A stretch of 64,000 bases of DNA from Nocardioides jiangsuensis (GCF_019679455.1 NZ_JAIEZQ010000003.1:62001-126000); one strand, 5' to 3'; positions 28,357 to 37,428 are shown, counted from the first letter of the stretch. The notes: generated by a model not told the origin, from the letters alone. Numbers and translations: made by a program.

Positions 28357-29097
28357 ATGAGTACGACCACCACCGGGGGGACCGCTGTCGAGCGCCAGCG
28401 CCAGCGGGCCTCGCGAGGCATCGGCCGGTCCGCGGGCGGACCGGCCAACCGCCTGCCCGCGCCTCCCCGCCAGCGCCGTCCTGCCCTGGCCGCGATCGCG
28501 GTCCTGCTGATCGTGGGTGGCGCCCTGCTCGCCGGCCTTCTCGCGATCCGGATGGACAGCCGGGTCCCCGTGCTCGCGGTGACCCAGGAGATCCCTGCGG
28601 GGGCCCGCATCGAACCGCAGGACCTCAAGGAGGTGCAGGTGGCCTCGGAGAACCTCGACCTGATCGACGCCGCGCTCGCAGGCGAGGTGGTCGGCACCTA
28701 CGCGAAGACCAAGATCTACCCGGGCCAGCTGCTCAACACCTACATGCTCGAGCGGAGCAGCCCGTTCGAAGAGGGCAACGCCGTGGTCAGTGTGCTGCTC
28801 TCGCCCGGCCTGACACCGGACGCCGAGCTCGACACCGGCGACGAGGTGATGGTGATCCGTACGTCGACCGAGGCCGGTGGCTCCGGCGAGGCGATCACCG
28901 AGGGCCTCGTCGTCCGCAAGTCACGCGGCAGCGAGGACGACCTCGGCGGTGCCAGCGCCGGCAGCGTCTCGCTCCTGGTGCCGGAGGAGGCGGCCGAGTC
29001 GGTCGTGGACGCCGCCGGGAACAACCGCGCCGGACTCGCGCTGATCTCGAAGGGCAACTCGCTCGACGACGTCGACCTCGAGTACCAGGGCGACTGA
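28357..29097 (+). CDS. CpaB/RcpC-like SAF-domain protein of the Tad pilus
   Basis: A 246-aa protein with a basic cytoplasmic N-terminus, one membrane helix (about residues 43-68, ALAAIAVLLIVGGALLAGLLA) and an extracytoplasmic SAF domain (about 72-135; VTQEIPAGARIEPQDLKEVQV, then YAKTKIYPGQLL). In Tad systems CpaB/RcpC sits between membrane and cell wall and may guide or anchor the pilus. ATG 28357 follows ACAGGAG. Its stop overlaps the next start (TGATG), so it heads a tightly coupled operon. Confidence 0.85.
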   Translation: MSTTTTGGTAVERQRQRASRGIGRSAGGPANRLPAPPRQRRPALAAIAVLLIVGGALLAGLLAIRMDSRVPVLAVTQEIPAGARIEPQDLKEVQVASENLDLIDAALAGEVVGTYAKTKIYPGQLLNTYMLERSSPFEEGNAVVSVLLSPGLTPDAELDTGDEVMVIRTSTEAGGSGEAITEGLVVRKSRGSEDDLGGASAGSVSLLVPEEAAESVVDAAGNNRAGLALISKGNSLDDVDLEYQGD

Positions 29098-29873
29098 TGG
29101 CCCTCTACGCGCTCGCCTCGGCCAAGGGGTCGCCGGGGGTCAGCATCGCGACCATGGCGCTGGCCGGCACCTGGCCGACCGACCCGGTGGTCGCCGACCT
29201 CGACCCGGCAGGCGGTGACTTCACCTGGCGGTACCGCACCGTCACCGACGAGCCCGTCGACACCGACCGCGGCCTGCTGTCCCTCGGCGCGGCGGTCCGT
29301 CGCGGCGCCGCGGAGGCCGACCTCGCGGACCACCTCCAGGAGATCGGGGGAGGGGTCCGGGTGCTCGCCGGCATCGCCTCGCCCACCCAGGTGGCGGGCC
29401 TCGGTGCCGCGTGGGGCCAGCTCCCCGCGGTGTTCCGCGCCGCCGACCACGACGTCCTCGCCGACTGCGGCCGGGTGGTCCCCGGGTCCGCGGTCACGCC
29501 CGTGCTGCTCGCCGCCGACGCCGTGCTGTTCGTCGTCGCGCCCACGGTCGAGGGCACGGCGCACCTGCGGGAGCGGCTCAAGGGGATGGCCGACCAGCTC
29601 GGCCTCGGGGCGCCCGACGGCGTGCCGGTGGGGGTCGCGGTCGTGACGTCGTACAAGGACCGGCGCAGCGCGCCCGACCTCCAGCAGCTGCTCGACTCCG
29701 AAGGGCTCGGCGCGCGGGTGCTCGGCGTCCTCGCCCACGACAGGAAGGCCGCCGACGCGATGCGCGGCGCCGGCTACGCGGGCACCGCCCGCTCCCTGCT
29801 CGTCCGCTCCGCCGTCGAGGTCGGGGCGCGCCTCGCCGCGCTCGCCGACCACCGTCACACACCAGCCAGGTAG
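29097..29873 (+). CDS. TadZ/CpaE-like MinD-family protein with degenerate P-loop
   Basis: A 258-aa protein of the SIMIBI MinD/ParA fold, in the position of TadZ/CpaE, which places the Tad machine at the pole or membrane. The deviant Walker A region reads ASAKGSPGVSIATMAL: the signature KGGxGK is changed to KGSPGV, losing the second, phosphate-binding lysine. Other fold segments remain (VVADLDPAGGD, HDVLADCGRV, VVTSYKDR). It therefore probably does not hydrolyse ATP like MinD. There is no separate N-terminal receiver domain as in some CpaE. The start overlaps the cpaB stop by one base. Confidence 0.78.
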   Translation: MALYALASAKGSPGVSIATMALAGTWPTDPVVADLDPAGGDFTWRYRTVTDEPVDTDRGLLSLGAAVRRGAAEADLADHLQEIGGGVRVLAGIASPTQVAGLGAAWGQLPAVFRAADHDVLADCGRVVPGSAVTPVLLAADAVLFVVAPTVEGTAHLRERLKGMADQLGLGAPDGVPVGVAVVTSYKDRRSAPDLQQLLDSEGLGARVLGVLAHDRKAADAMRGAGYAGTARSLLVRSAVEVGARLAALADHRHTPAR

Positions 29874-29882
29874 GGGACCGCG

Positions 29883-31196
29883 ATGGACCAGCTGCTCGTA
29901 CGCCGGCTGCGCGAGGAGGTCGCCGAGATCCTCGCGCGACAGCGCCGGGAGGACACCGCCAACGGGCTGCCGCCGATGTCGGCCGAGGACGAGCGCCAGT
30001 TCGCCCGCGCCGTCGTGGGCCGGGTGCTCGACGCCTACGCCCGCGAGGAGGTCGCCGCCGGCCGCAAGCCGCCCAGCCACGGCGAGGAGGAGGCGCTGGC
30101 CGAGGGCATCCACGCAGCCCTGTTCGGCGTCGGCCGGCTGCAGCCGCTGCTCGACGACCCGATGGTCGAGAACATCGACATCAACGGCTGCGACAACGTC
30201 TTCATCGGCTACGCCGACGGCCGCGAGGAGCGGGGCGCGCCGGTCGCCGACAACGACGACGAGCTCGTCGAGCTGGTGCAGACCCTCGGCGCCTACAGCG
30301 GACTGACCAGCCGGCCCTTCGACACCGCGAACCCGCAGCTCGACATCCGGCTGCCCGACGGCTCCCGGCTCTCCGCAGTGATGGGCGTGTGCCAGCGGCC
30401 GTCGCTGTCGATCCGCCGTGCGCGGCTGTCCCGGGTCTCCCTGGACACGCTGGTGGAGTACGGGACGATCTCGCCGGACGTCGCGTCGTTCCTGTCCGCC
30501 GCGGTCCGGGCCCGCAAGAACGTGATGATCGCCGGGGCGACGAACGCCGGGAAGACCACGATGCTCCGCGCGCTCGCGAACGAGATCGAGCCGCACGAGC
30601 GGCTGATCACCGTCGAGCGCGCCCTCGAGCTCGGGCTCGGCGAGTTCGAGGACCTGCACCCCAACGTGGTGGCGTTCGAGGAGCGGCTGCCCAACTCCGA
30701 GGGCCAGGGCGCGATCCACATGGCCGAGCTGGTCCGCCGCTCGCTGCGCATGAACCCCAGCCGGGTCATCGTCGGCGAGGTCCTCGGCGACGAGATCGTC
30801 ACCATGCTCAACGCGATGAGCCAGGGCAACGACGGCTCCCTGTCCACGATCCACGCGAACTCCTCGCTCGAGGTGTTCAACCGGATCTGCACCTACGCGA
30901 TCCAGAGCGTGGAGCGGCTGCCCGCCGACGCCACGATGATGCTGATCGCCGGCGCGATCGACTTCGTGGTCTTCGTCGAGCGCATCAACGACTTCAGCTC
31001 CGGCGGCAAGCTGCGCCGCGTCGTGACCTCGGTGCGCGAGGTGAACGGGGTCGACGGGCGGGTGCTCTCCAGCGAGGTCTTCGCGCTCGGCCCGGACGGG
31101 TACGCCGTACCGGCGTCCTCGATCGCGTGCCTGGACGAGCTGAGCGCCGTGGGCTACGAGCCCGGCGCCGCCTCCAGCTGGGTGGCCACGCCGTGA
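29883..31196 (+). CDS. TadA/CpaF secretion ATPase
   Basis: A 437-aa VirB11/PulE-type hexameric ATPase that powers Tad pilus assembly. The N-terminal part contains ENIDINGCDNVF; the core has Walker A GATNAGKTTM (K224), an Asp box around ITVERALELGL, Walker B region RVIVGEVLGDE and the His box STIHANSS. Length is typical. ATG 29883 follows GTAGGGGA. The stop overlaps the tadB GTG start by 4 nt. Confidence 0.95.
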   Translation: MDQLLVRRLREEVAEILARQRREDTANGLPPMSAEDERQFARAVVGRVLDAYAREEVAAGRKPPSHGEEEALAEGIHAALFGVGRLQPLLDDPMVENIDINGCDNVFIGYADGREERGAPVADNDDELVELVQTLGAYSGLTSRPFDTANPQLDIRLPDGSRLSAVMGVCQRPSLSIRRARLSRVSLDTLVEYGTISPDVASFLSAAVRARKNVMIAGATNAGKTTMLRALANEIEPHERLITVERALELGLGEFEDLHPNVVAFEERLPNSEGQGAIHMAELVRRSLRMNPSRVIVGEVLGDEIVTMLNAMSQGNDGSLSTIHANSSLEVFNRICTYAIQSVERLPADATMMLIAGAIDFVVFVERINDFSSGGKLRRVVTSVREVNGVDGRVLSSEVFALGPDGYAVPASSIACLDELSAVGYEPGAASSWVATP

Positions 31197-32059
31197 GCCC
31201 GACCACCCTGCTCGTCATCGCGCTCGGCGCCGTCGCCGGGGGAGGGGTCGTCCTCCTGGTCCAGGCGCTGACGCCGCGCGAGGTCAGCACCGTGGCCAGG
31301 CCCGGGTCGACGGTGGTCAAGCGGCTGCGCTCGGTCGGCAGCCGGCTGCCGTTCGCGGTGGTCGGCGCGCTGCTGGTGCTGATGCTGACGGGCTGGGTGG
31401 TCGCGGCCGCCGCCACCGCGGGGCTCGTCCTGGGCTGGAACACCCTGTTCGGCGGCTCCCGGGCCGAGCGCGACGGGGTGGCCAAGATCGAGGGGCTCGC
31501 CGCCTGGACCGAGTCGCTTCGCGACACCGTCGCCGGGGCGGTGGGCCTCGAGCAGGCGATCCCCGCCACGGCGTACGCCGCCTCGCCCGCGATCGCCGGC
31601 GAGCTCGGCACCATGGCCGACCGGCTGCGGGTGCGGGTGCCGCTGCCGGTCGCCCTGCAACGCTTCGCCGAGGAGATGGACGACGCCGGCGCCGACCTGA
31701 TCATCGCCGCGCTGATCCTCAACTCGCGGCTGCGCGGCCCGGGTCTGCGCGACGTGCTCACCTCGCTCGCCGACTCCGCGCGCGCCGAGCTCGACATGCG
31801 CCAGCGGGTCAACGCCGGACGCAAGAGCACCCGGCGCAGCGTCCAGATCGTGATCGGCGTGGCCGTCGCGTTCGTGGTCGGTCTCGCGGTGTTCAACCCC
31901 ACGTACGTCGAGCCCTACGGCACGCCGTTCGGCCAGGTGATGCTGGTCGTGGTCCTCGCGTTCTTCGCGGTGGGCATCGGCTGGCTGCGCCGGCTCGCGC
32001 GGTTCGAGACCCCGGCCCGGTTCCTGCACTTCCGGGCCGCCTCGGAGGTGCGCGGATGA
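31193..32059 (+). CDS. TadB inner membrane protein
   Basis: A 288-aa type II secretion F-domain (GspF) protein. Two hydrophobic segments near the N-terminus (about residues 4-23 and 55-82), a cytoplasmic helical GspF domain (about 105-215; AAWTESLRDTVAGAVGLEQAI) and two C-terminal membrane helices (about 222-265) match TadB. The start GTG 31193 overlaps tadA; the stop overlaps tadC (ATGA). TadB and TadC together form the inner membrane platform that TadA drives. Confidence 0.92.
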   Translation: MSPTTLLVIALGAVAGGGVVLLVQALTPREVSTVARPGSTVVKRLRSVGSRLPFAVVGALLVLMLTGWVVAAAATAGLVLGWNTLFGGSRAERDGVAKIEGLAAWTESLRDTVAGAVGLEQAIPATAYAASPAIAGELGTMADRLRVRVPLPVALQRFAEEMDDAGADLIIAALILNSRLRGPGLRDVLTSLADSARAELDMRQRVNAGRKSTRRSVQIVIGVAVAFVVGLAVFNPTYVEPYGTPFGQVMLVVVLAFFAVGIGWLRRLARFETPARFLHFRAASEVRG

Positions 32060-32979
32060 CCACCCTGGTGCTCGTGATGCTGGTCGGGGGCGTGGCCGGG
32101 CTCGGCCTGGTCCTGCTGGTCTCGATGTTCGAGCGCGGCTCGGCCACCGGCGCGGCCGGGCTGGCCCAGATCGACGCCGCGCGCCAGCGGGGCCGCCGCC
32201 AGGCCAGTCTGACCGCGGACCGCCGGCACAGCGAGGAGTCGGCGCGGATGCGCCGGGTCGGCTCGGAGCTGCGGGGCGCGCTCCAGGCGCGCGGGGTGAA
32301 CCTGCCGCCGTCGGTGCGCGCCGACCTGGGGATGACCGGCCAGTCCGTCGAGACCTTCTTGGCCCAGTGCCTGCTCGGGGCGTTCCTCGGGCTGTTCCTT
32401 CCCTTCCTGGTGCTCGGGCCGATGGCGCTGGTCGGGGGGATCAGCCTCGTCGTACCGCTGTGGCTCACCGTCTTCGGCGCCGCGCTCGGCGCGCTGATGC
32501 CCTACAGCCAGATCCGCCGCCGTGCGGAGGCCCGGCGGCGCGACTTCCGGCACGTGGTCAGCTCGTTCCTCGACCTGGTGGCGATGAACCTGGCCGGCGG
32601 CCGCGGCGTCCCCGAGGCGCTGCAGACCGCGACCTCGATCAGCGACGGCTGGGCGATGGTGCGGATCCGGGACACCCTCGAGGCGGCCCGGCTCCAGGGC
32701 ACCACCCCCTGGACCGCGCTCGGCGCGCTCGGGGACGAGCTCGACATCGACGAGCTGCGCGACCTGGCCGCGGCCCTGGCGCTGGTCGCGGAGGACGGCG
32801 CGAAGGTGCGCGACTCGCTCGCCGCCCGCGCCAGCTCCATGCGCCGCAAGGAGCTCGCCGACGCGGAGGGGAGGGCGGCCGCGAGGTCCCAGTCCATGCT
32901 GGTTGCGCAGCTCCTCCTGTGTGTCGGCTTTCTCCTGTTCCTGACGTACCCTGCTGTTGCAAGAGTCCTCGGGGCGTGA
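32056..32979 (+). CDS. TadC inner membrane protein
   Basis: A 307-aa second GspF-domain platform protein. Membrane helices lie near residues 5-18, 98-120 and 130-145, and at the C-terminus (about 285-303); the GspF core reads VVSSFLDLVAMNLAGGRGVPEAL (about 168-190) with a conserved ELRDLAAALALVAEDGAKV segment. The ATG overlaps tadB. A gap of about 55 bp separates it from the pilin gene, the first real space in the operon, where separate ribosome loading or mRNA processing could raise pilin output. Confidence 0.92.
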   Translation: MTTLVLVMLVGGVAGLGLVLLVSMFERGSATGAAGLAQIDAARQRGRRQASLTADRRHSEESARMRRVGSELRGALQARGVNLPPSVRADLGMTGQSVETFLAQCLLGAFLGLFLPFLVLGPMALVGGISLVVPLWLTVFGAALGALMPYSQIRRRAEARRRDFRHVVSSFLDLVAMNLAGGRGVPEALQTATSISDGWAMVRIRDTLEAARLQGTTPWTALGALGDELDIDELRDLAAALALVAEDGAKVRDSLAARASSMRRKELADAEGRAAARSQSMLVAQLLLCVGFLLFLTYPAVARVLGA

Positions 32980-33034
32980 CTGAGGATGAGTGCGGGGATC
33001 ATCATCGAGTTGCCACGGAAAGGCTCTTTGTCGC

Positions 33035-33223
33035 ATGCCGGACATGACGTTCTTCAAGATCTTCCTGGGTGCCCGTCTGGAGCGCGCCCGTCGCGCCGAG
33101 ACCGGCGCGTCTGCCGTCGAGTGGGTCGTGATCACGGCCCTGCTCGTGGGGGTGGCCCTGGCCGTCGGCGTGATCATGATGAAGAAGATCACCGGCAAGG
33201 CCGACAGCCTCGACCTGCAGTGA
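33035..33223 (+). CDS. Flp-type IVb pilin
   Basis: A 62-aa prepilin. A basic leader ends in ETG, followed by ASAVEWVVITALLVGVALAVG: the prepilin peptidase would cut after Gly, leaving Glu at +5 as in type IV pilins, and the hydrophobic helix builds the pilus core. The short tail is KKITGKADSLDLQ. ATG 33035 is preferred, with GGAAAGG 11 bp upstream; ATG 33044 is an alternative. Its stop overlaps the GTG of the next gene. No prepilin peptidase gene is seen in the window. Confidence 0.9.
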   Translation: MPDMTFFKIFLGARLERARRAETGASAVEWVVITALLVGVALAVGVIMMKKITGKADSLDLQ

Positions 33224-33612
33224 CCCGCGGGTCCGGCCGTGCGCGGTCGGAGCGCGGGGCGAGCGCCGTGGAGATGGCGATGTACATGCCGCTCCTGATG
33301 TTCGTCATCTTCCTCGCCGTCCAGATGTCCCTCGTGTACCTCGGGAACCAGGCCGCCACCGCCACCGCACGGGAGGCCGCCCGCGTGGCCCGCGTGACCG
33401 GGAGCGCCGCCCAGGGTGACGCCGCGGGGTCGCAGTACGCCGCCAACATCGGTCAGGGTGTGCTCGAGGACGTCCGGGTGACCGTCACCTACGTGGGGGA
33501 TGACCGGGTGCGCGCGGTGGTCTCCGGACGTGCCCAGCAGCTGGTCCCGGTCCTCGTGCCCCGGGTCTCCCAGGAGGTCGAGGGCCCCATCGAAGAGTTC
33601 AGGCAGGACTGA
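33220..33612 (+). CDS. TadE-family pseudopilin
   Basis: A 130-aa protein with a TadE-like start: a basic leader, then ERGASAVEMAMYMPLLMFVIF, a prepilin-like Gly and Glu+5 followed by the membrane helix (about residues 20-40). The soluble domain contains TATAREAARVARVTG, a motif found across TadE proteins. It is probably a minor pilin. The GTG start overlaps the Flp pilin stop (GTGA). Confidence 0.88.
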   Translation: MTRGSGRARSERGASAVEMAMYMPLLMFVIFLAVQMSLVYLGNQAATATAREAARVARVTGSAAQGDAAGSQYAANIGQGVLEDVRVTVTYVGDDRVRAVVSGRAQQLVPVLVPRVSQEVEGPIEEFRQD

Positions 33613-33615
33613 GCG

Positions 33616-34038
33616 ATGGCGGTGGTGCGGGCTGCCCGGCGGAACCGGGGCGAGCGAGGGTCGATGGCCGTCGAGGTCGTCATCCTCACCCCCGTGCTGC
33701 TGGCCTTCGTGCTGCTGATCGTGGCCTGCGGCCGCTACGTGGCGGTCAAGGGCGAGGTCGAGGCGACCGCCCGCGACGCCGTGCGCGCGGCCTCCCTGGA
33801 GCGCGACGCGGGTGCGGCGCAGGCGGCGGCGTACGACGTGGTCAGCTCCTCCCTCGATGCCGAGCTCTCCTGCTCGGGGGCCGACCTGTCCGGCGACTTC
33901 GACGCCGGGCAGCTGATCCAGGTCGACCTGCGGTGCACGGTGTCGTACGACGGGCTCGGGCTGATCGGCCTTCCCGGGTCGGTGGCGGTCAACGGCACCA
34001 GCTCTGCGCCGCTCGACACCTACCGGAGCGCCGGATGA
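33616..34038 (+). CDS. second TadE-like pseudopilin
   Basis: A 140-aa protein with the same plan: a basic leader, ERGSMAVEVVILTPVLLAFV (membrane helix about residues 20-40), then EVEATARDAVRAASL and a soluble C-terminal domain with two cysteines (SCSGADL and LRCTVSY) that could form a disulfide outside. It follows the first TadE gene by 3 bp and overlaps the TadG-like gene by 4 nt. It may be the TadF-like partner of the set. Confidence 0.85.
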   Translation: MAVVRAARRNRGERGSMAVEVVILTPVLLAFVLLIVACGRYVAVKGEVEATARDAVRAASLERDAGAAQAAAYDVVSSSLDAELSCSGADLSGDFDAGQLIQVDLRCTVSYDGLGLIGLPGSVAVNGTSSAPLDTYRSAG

Positions 34039-34559
34039 GCCCCCGGGGCCCCGGGCGGGTCGGTGCACCGCGGCCCGACCGCGGACCATGGCCGGGTCGC
34101 GCACCCGGCGGCCGCGCACTCGTCCGCGGCCGCGGACGGTGGCCCGGCCGCGCACCGCACCGTCATCGTGACGAGGCGGGGACCGCGACCGCCTTCGTGA
34201 TCGGCTTCGCCGTCGTGCTGATGGCCTGCGCCGGGCTCGTGATCGACGGCGGCAACGCGCTCAACGCCCGGATGAAGCTGGCCGACGACGTCGAGCAGGC
34301 AGCCCGGGTCGGCGCGAACCAGATCGACCTCGACGCGCTGCGCGCCGGCGACGCGGTCTCGATCGACCCGGCCGCCGCCGACGCCGAGGCGCGGGGCTAC
34401 CTCGCCGCGCTCGGCTACAGCCGGGCCGGGGTGACCGCGACGACCGACACGGTCAGCGTCACCGCCGAGGACACCGTGCCGACGGCGCTGCTCCAGCTGG
34501 TCGGCATCTCCACCTTCGACATCTCCGCCAGCGCCACCGCGCAGGCGGCGACCGAGTGA
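34035..34559 (+). CDS. TadG-like pilus assembly protein, short form
   Basis: A 174-aa protein with an unusually long, Arg/Gly/Pro-rich N-terminus of about 50 residues, then DEAGTATAFVIGFAVVLMACAGLVIDGGNAL, the Tad-type N-terminal helix (about residues 50-75). The rest fits the short actinobacterial proteins described as TadG-related (ADDVEQAARVGANQID). It has no von Willebrand domain, unlike full-length TadG. The ATG overlaps the previous stop. The low-complexity N-terminus may mean that the true start is later, but no in-frame start with a ribosome site is evident there. Confidence 0.78.
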   Translation: MSPRGPGRVGAPRPDRGPWPGRAPGGRALVRGRGRWPGRAPHRHRDEAGTATAFVIGFAVVLMACAGLVIDGGNALNARMKLADDVEQAARVGANQIDLDALRAGDAVSIDPAAADAEARGYLAALGYSRAGVTATTDTVSVTAEDTVPTALLQLVGISTFDISASATAQAATE

Positions 34560-34599
34560 CCTCCCGCGACCTGCGGGGACGACGAGCAAAGGCAGCAGC

Positions 34600-37383
34600 G
34601 TGACACCGACCGAGACAGGCCAGCTGGACCGAGGACCGGCGCGGTTCCGCGCCCCGGAGCAGGCGCAGCCGCGCCGATCCGTCGGCGCCGCGCTCGGGGC
34701 CGGCCTCGCGCTGCTCGTGCTGCTGGTCGGCGTGCCGGTCGGCCTGTGGCTGCTCAGCGGCCCGCCGCCGTACCCCGGCGGCCTGCCCACCCGGGAGGAC
34801 CTGACCGCGCCGCTCGACGTCGACGCCCTGCTGGTGGTGATGCGGCTGGTGGTCTGGCTGGCGTGGCTGCAGTTCGCGGTCTGCGTGGTGGTCGAGGCGG
34901 CCAGCGCCGTCCGCGGGCACGGCCTGCCGCGCGCGGTCCCGCTCAGCGGGTTCTCCCAGCAGCTCGCGCGCGGGCTCGTCGGTGCGCTGCTCGTCGGCGG
35001 CGTGCTCGCGGGCAGCTCCTCGGGCGCGGTCGCGGCGAGCATGCCCACCCAGGACGCCGGCGCGCCCGCCGCGACGGCGGTCCAGCTGGACCGGGCCGAC
35101 GCCGGCTCCGACCACGCGCGTGGTGGCGAGCAGGTGCGGGACGCGCACGAGGCTGCCCCGGAGGGCGCCGCGGAGCAGCGGCTGCGACCGGCCCACGCGG
35201 GGGTGCCCGAGGACATGACCGACGTGGTCGGCAAGAAGGTCTACGTCGTCCAGCCGCCGAAGGGGCACTACCACGACAACCTCTGGGACATCGCCGAGCG
35301 GCACCTCGGGGACGGCCGGCGGTGGCAGGAGATCTACGACCTCAACGACCGGCGCGAGCAGCCCGACGGCAAGCAGCTCGTCCTCGGCCGGCTGATCCAG
35401 CCCGGCTGGGTGCTCGTGATGCCCGAGAACGCCACCGGTGTCGACCGGGTCGAGGCCGCGCCCGCGCCGAGCGCCGCCGTCCACGACGCCGTACCCGCGC
35501 CCGGTGAGGCTCCCGCGGCGACCGAGGGCGGGGCGGCTCCGGACGTGCCGGAGACAGGGGCGGGCATCTCGGCCGCCCCCGGGGGACTGCCGCGGGACCT
35601 GCTGCTCGGGGGCCTGCTCTCGGCCGGGGTGCTCGGCGCGCTCGCCGCGGAACGCCGCCGTCGCCGCGGGAGCACCCCCGACCCGGAGGCGCTGGAGGCC
35701 GAGGTGGCCCTGCGCGTCGGCGCCGACGAGGACCGCGCCGGGCGGCTCGACCGCGCGCTGCGTGGCCTCAGCGCCACCTGCCGCGCCGGGCAGACCGCGC
35801 TGCCCCCGGTGTTCGCCGCCGCCGTCGACGACGACGTGATCGACCTGCGGCTCGCCCCGGGCCGCCCGGACGCCCCGGCGCCGTGGACCCCCGTCGACGA
35901 GGGACGGGTCTGGCGGCTGCACCGCGACGCCGGCGACGGAGCCGGACCCTCGGGGCTCGGCCACGCGCCGTTCCCCGGGCTCGTGTGCGTCGGCCGGGAC
36001 CTCGAGGGCCGTGACGTGCTGGTGGACCTGGAGTCGGTCGGCGGTGTCGTGTCCGTGACCGGCGACGACCACGTGGCCGCCGAGGTGGTCTCCGCCCTCG
36101 CCGTCCAGCTCGCGACCAACGCCTGGACCGACGCGCAGCAGGTGACCGGGCACGGGCTGGCACCGGTGCTGGCCGACCTCGCCGGCGACCGGCTGCGGCT
36201 GGTCGGCGACGTCGAGCCACTGCTGGCCGAGGTCTCCCGCAGCGCCCCCGGCCGCGCCGCCGGCGACGTGCTCACCGGCCGCCTGGCCCGGCGGCCCGGG
36301 GTGGTCCCGGCCTACCTGGCGCTCGGGTCCGCGCCGTCGGCCGAGCTGGCCGAGCGTCTGGTCGGGCTCACCGCGTCGGGCTCGCGGGGCTTCGGCGTCG
36401 TGTCCGTCGGTGCGGTCGCCGGCACCCGGTGGCAGCTCGCGGTCGACGAGAGCGGCACGCTGACCATCCCGCTGCTCGACGTACGCGTGGAGGCGGTGCG
36501 GCTGACCGCGCGCTCCGCCGGGCAGGTCGCCGAGCTGTTCGGCCGGGCGCGCACCGAGCAGCCCGCGCCGGAGGGCCGGGTCGCGCTGACCGCGCCCCCG
36601 CGCTCCGGCGACGACGCGCACTGGAGCACCGCCCCGGTCCGGGTCGGCGTGCTCGGGCCGGTCGAGACCCGCACCCTCGGCACCCTGGACCCGACCCGGG
36701 TGGCGCTGGCCACCGAGGTCGTCACCTTCCTCGCCCTGCAGAACGCACCGGTGCACCCCAGCGTGCTCGCCGCGTCCGTGTGGCCGCGCGGGGTCACCCC
36801 CGAGGTCCGCGACGCGACCGTCGACCGGGTCCGTGAGTGGCTCGGCACCGACGCCGACGGCAATCACCACCTGCGGGTGGACGCCGACGGCCGGCTGCTC
36901 CTCGGTCCCGGCGTCGCGGTCGACTGGGCCGCCCTGTGCGAGCTGGCGATCCGCGCCCGGCGGGCCGCCTCCCCGCGCGAGGAGGGCGAGCTGCTCCGGC
37001 GCGCCCTGCACCTGGTGCGCGGTGAGCTGCTGGCGGACCGGCCCGCGGGGCGGTACGCGTGGCTGGCCCGCACGAACCTGGAGACCCACGTGCCCGACGT
37101 GGTGGCCGACGTGGCGCACCGGCTGGTCGAGCTGTCCCGGCAGGACGGCGACCCCGCAGGGGCGGCGGCCGCCGCGCGGGCGGGCCTGCGGATGGCGCCG
37201 GGCGCGCAGCTGCTGTGGCGCGACCTGCTGCGCAGCGAGTTCGACCGGGCGGGCGACGCGGCGGTGGTCGAGGCAGCAGGGGAGATGGCCGACGTCCTGG
37301 CCGCCCGTGGCGCCCACGTCGAGGCCGAGACCGACGCGCTGGTCGACGAGCTGCTGCCGACGGAACGGGCCGCGTCGAGCTGA
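34600..37383 (+). CDS. membrane protein with LysM and BTAD/SARP-type regulator domains
   Basis: A 927-aa modular protein. Three N-terminal hydrophobic segments (about residues 29-52, 77-100, 122-146) precede a LysM-like domain (about 210-275; VYVVQPPKGHYHDNLWDIA), a linker, and another hydrophobic segment (about 333-350). The large C-terminal half holds an alpha/beta region without Walker motifs, then a winged-helix-like part (about 680-765, RVGVLGPVETRTLG) and a BTAD helical repeat domain to the end, as in SARP-type regulators. Such fusions close many actinobacterial Tad loci; the role may be sensing the cell wall or pilus and relaying it inward, but this is inference. GTG 34600 has GGCAGCAGC rather than a good ribosome site. 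Confidence 0.8.
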   Translation: MTPTETGQLDRGPARFRAPEQAQPRRSVGAALGAGLALLVLLVGVPVGLWLLSGPPPYPGGLPTREDLTAPLDVDALLVVMRLVVWLAWLQFAVCVVVEAASAVRGHGLPRAVPLSGFSQQLARGLVGALLVGGVLAGSSSGAVAASMPTQDAGAPAATAVQLDRADAGSDHARGGEQVRDAHEAAPEGAAEQRLRPAHAGVPEDMTDVVGKKVYVVQPPKGHYHDNLWDIAERHLGDGRRWQEIYDLNDRREQPDGKQLVLGRLIQPGWVLVMPENATGVDRVEAAPAPSAAVHDAVPAPGEAPAATEGGAAPDVPETGAGISAAPGGLPRDLLLGGLLSAGVLGALAAERRRRRGSTPDPEALEAEVALRVGADEDRAGRLDRALRGLSATCRAGQTALPPVFAAAVDDDVIDLRLAPGRPDAPAPWTPVDEGRVWRLHRDAGDGAGPSGLGHAPFPGLVCVGRDLEGRDVLVDLESVGGVVSVTGDDHVAAEVVSALAVQLATNAWTDAQQVTGHGLAPVLADLAGDRLRLVGDVEPLLAEVSRSAPGRAAGDVLTGRLARRPGVVPAYLALGSAPSAELAERLVGLTASGSRGFGVVSVGAVAGTRWQLAVDESGTLTIPLLDVRVEAVRLTARSAGQVAELFGRARTEQPAPEGRVALTAPPRSGDDAHWSTAPVRVGVLGPVETRTLGTLDPTRVALATEVVTFLALQNAPVHPSVLAASVWPRGVTPEVRDATVDRVREWLGTDADGNHHLRVDADGRLLLGPGVAVDWAALCELAIRARRAASPREEGELLRRALHLVRGELLADRPAGRYAWLARTNLETHVPDVVADVAHRLVELSRQDGDPAGAAAAARAGLRMAPGAQLLWRDLLRSEFDRAGDAAVVEAAGEMADVLAARGAHVEAETDALVDELLPTERAASS

Positions 37384-37428
37384 CCCGGTGCCCACGGGTG
37401 ACAGTCTGGTGGGTGCAAGGATGTCGCC

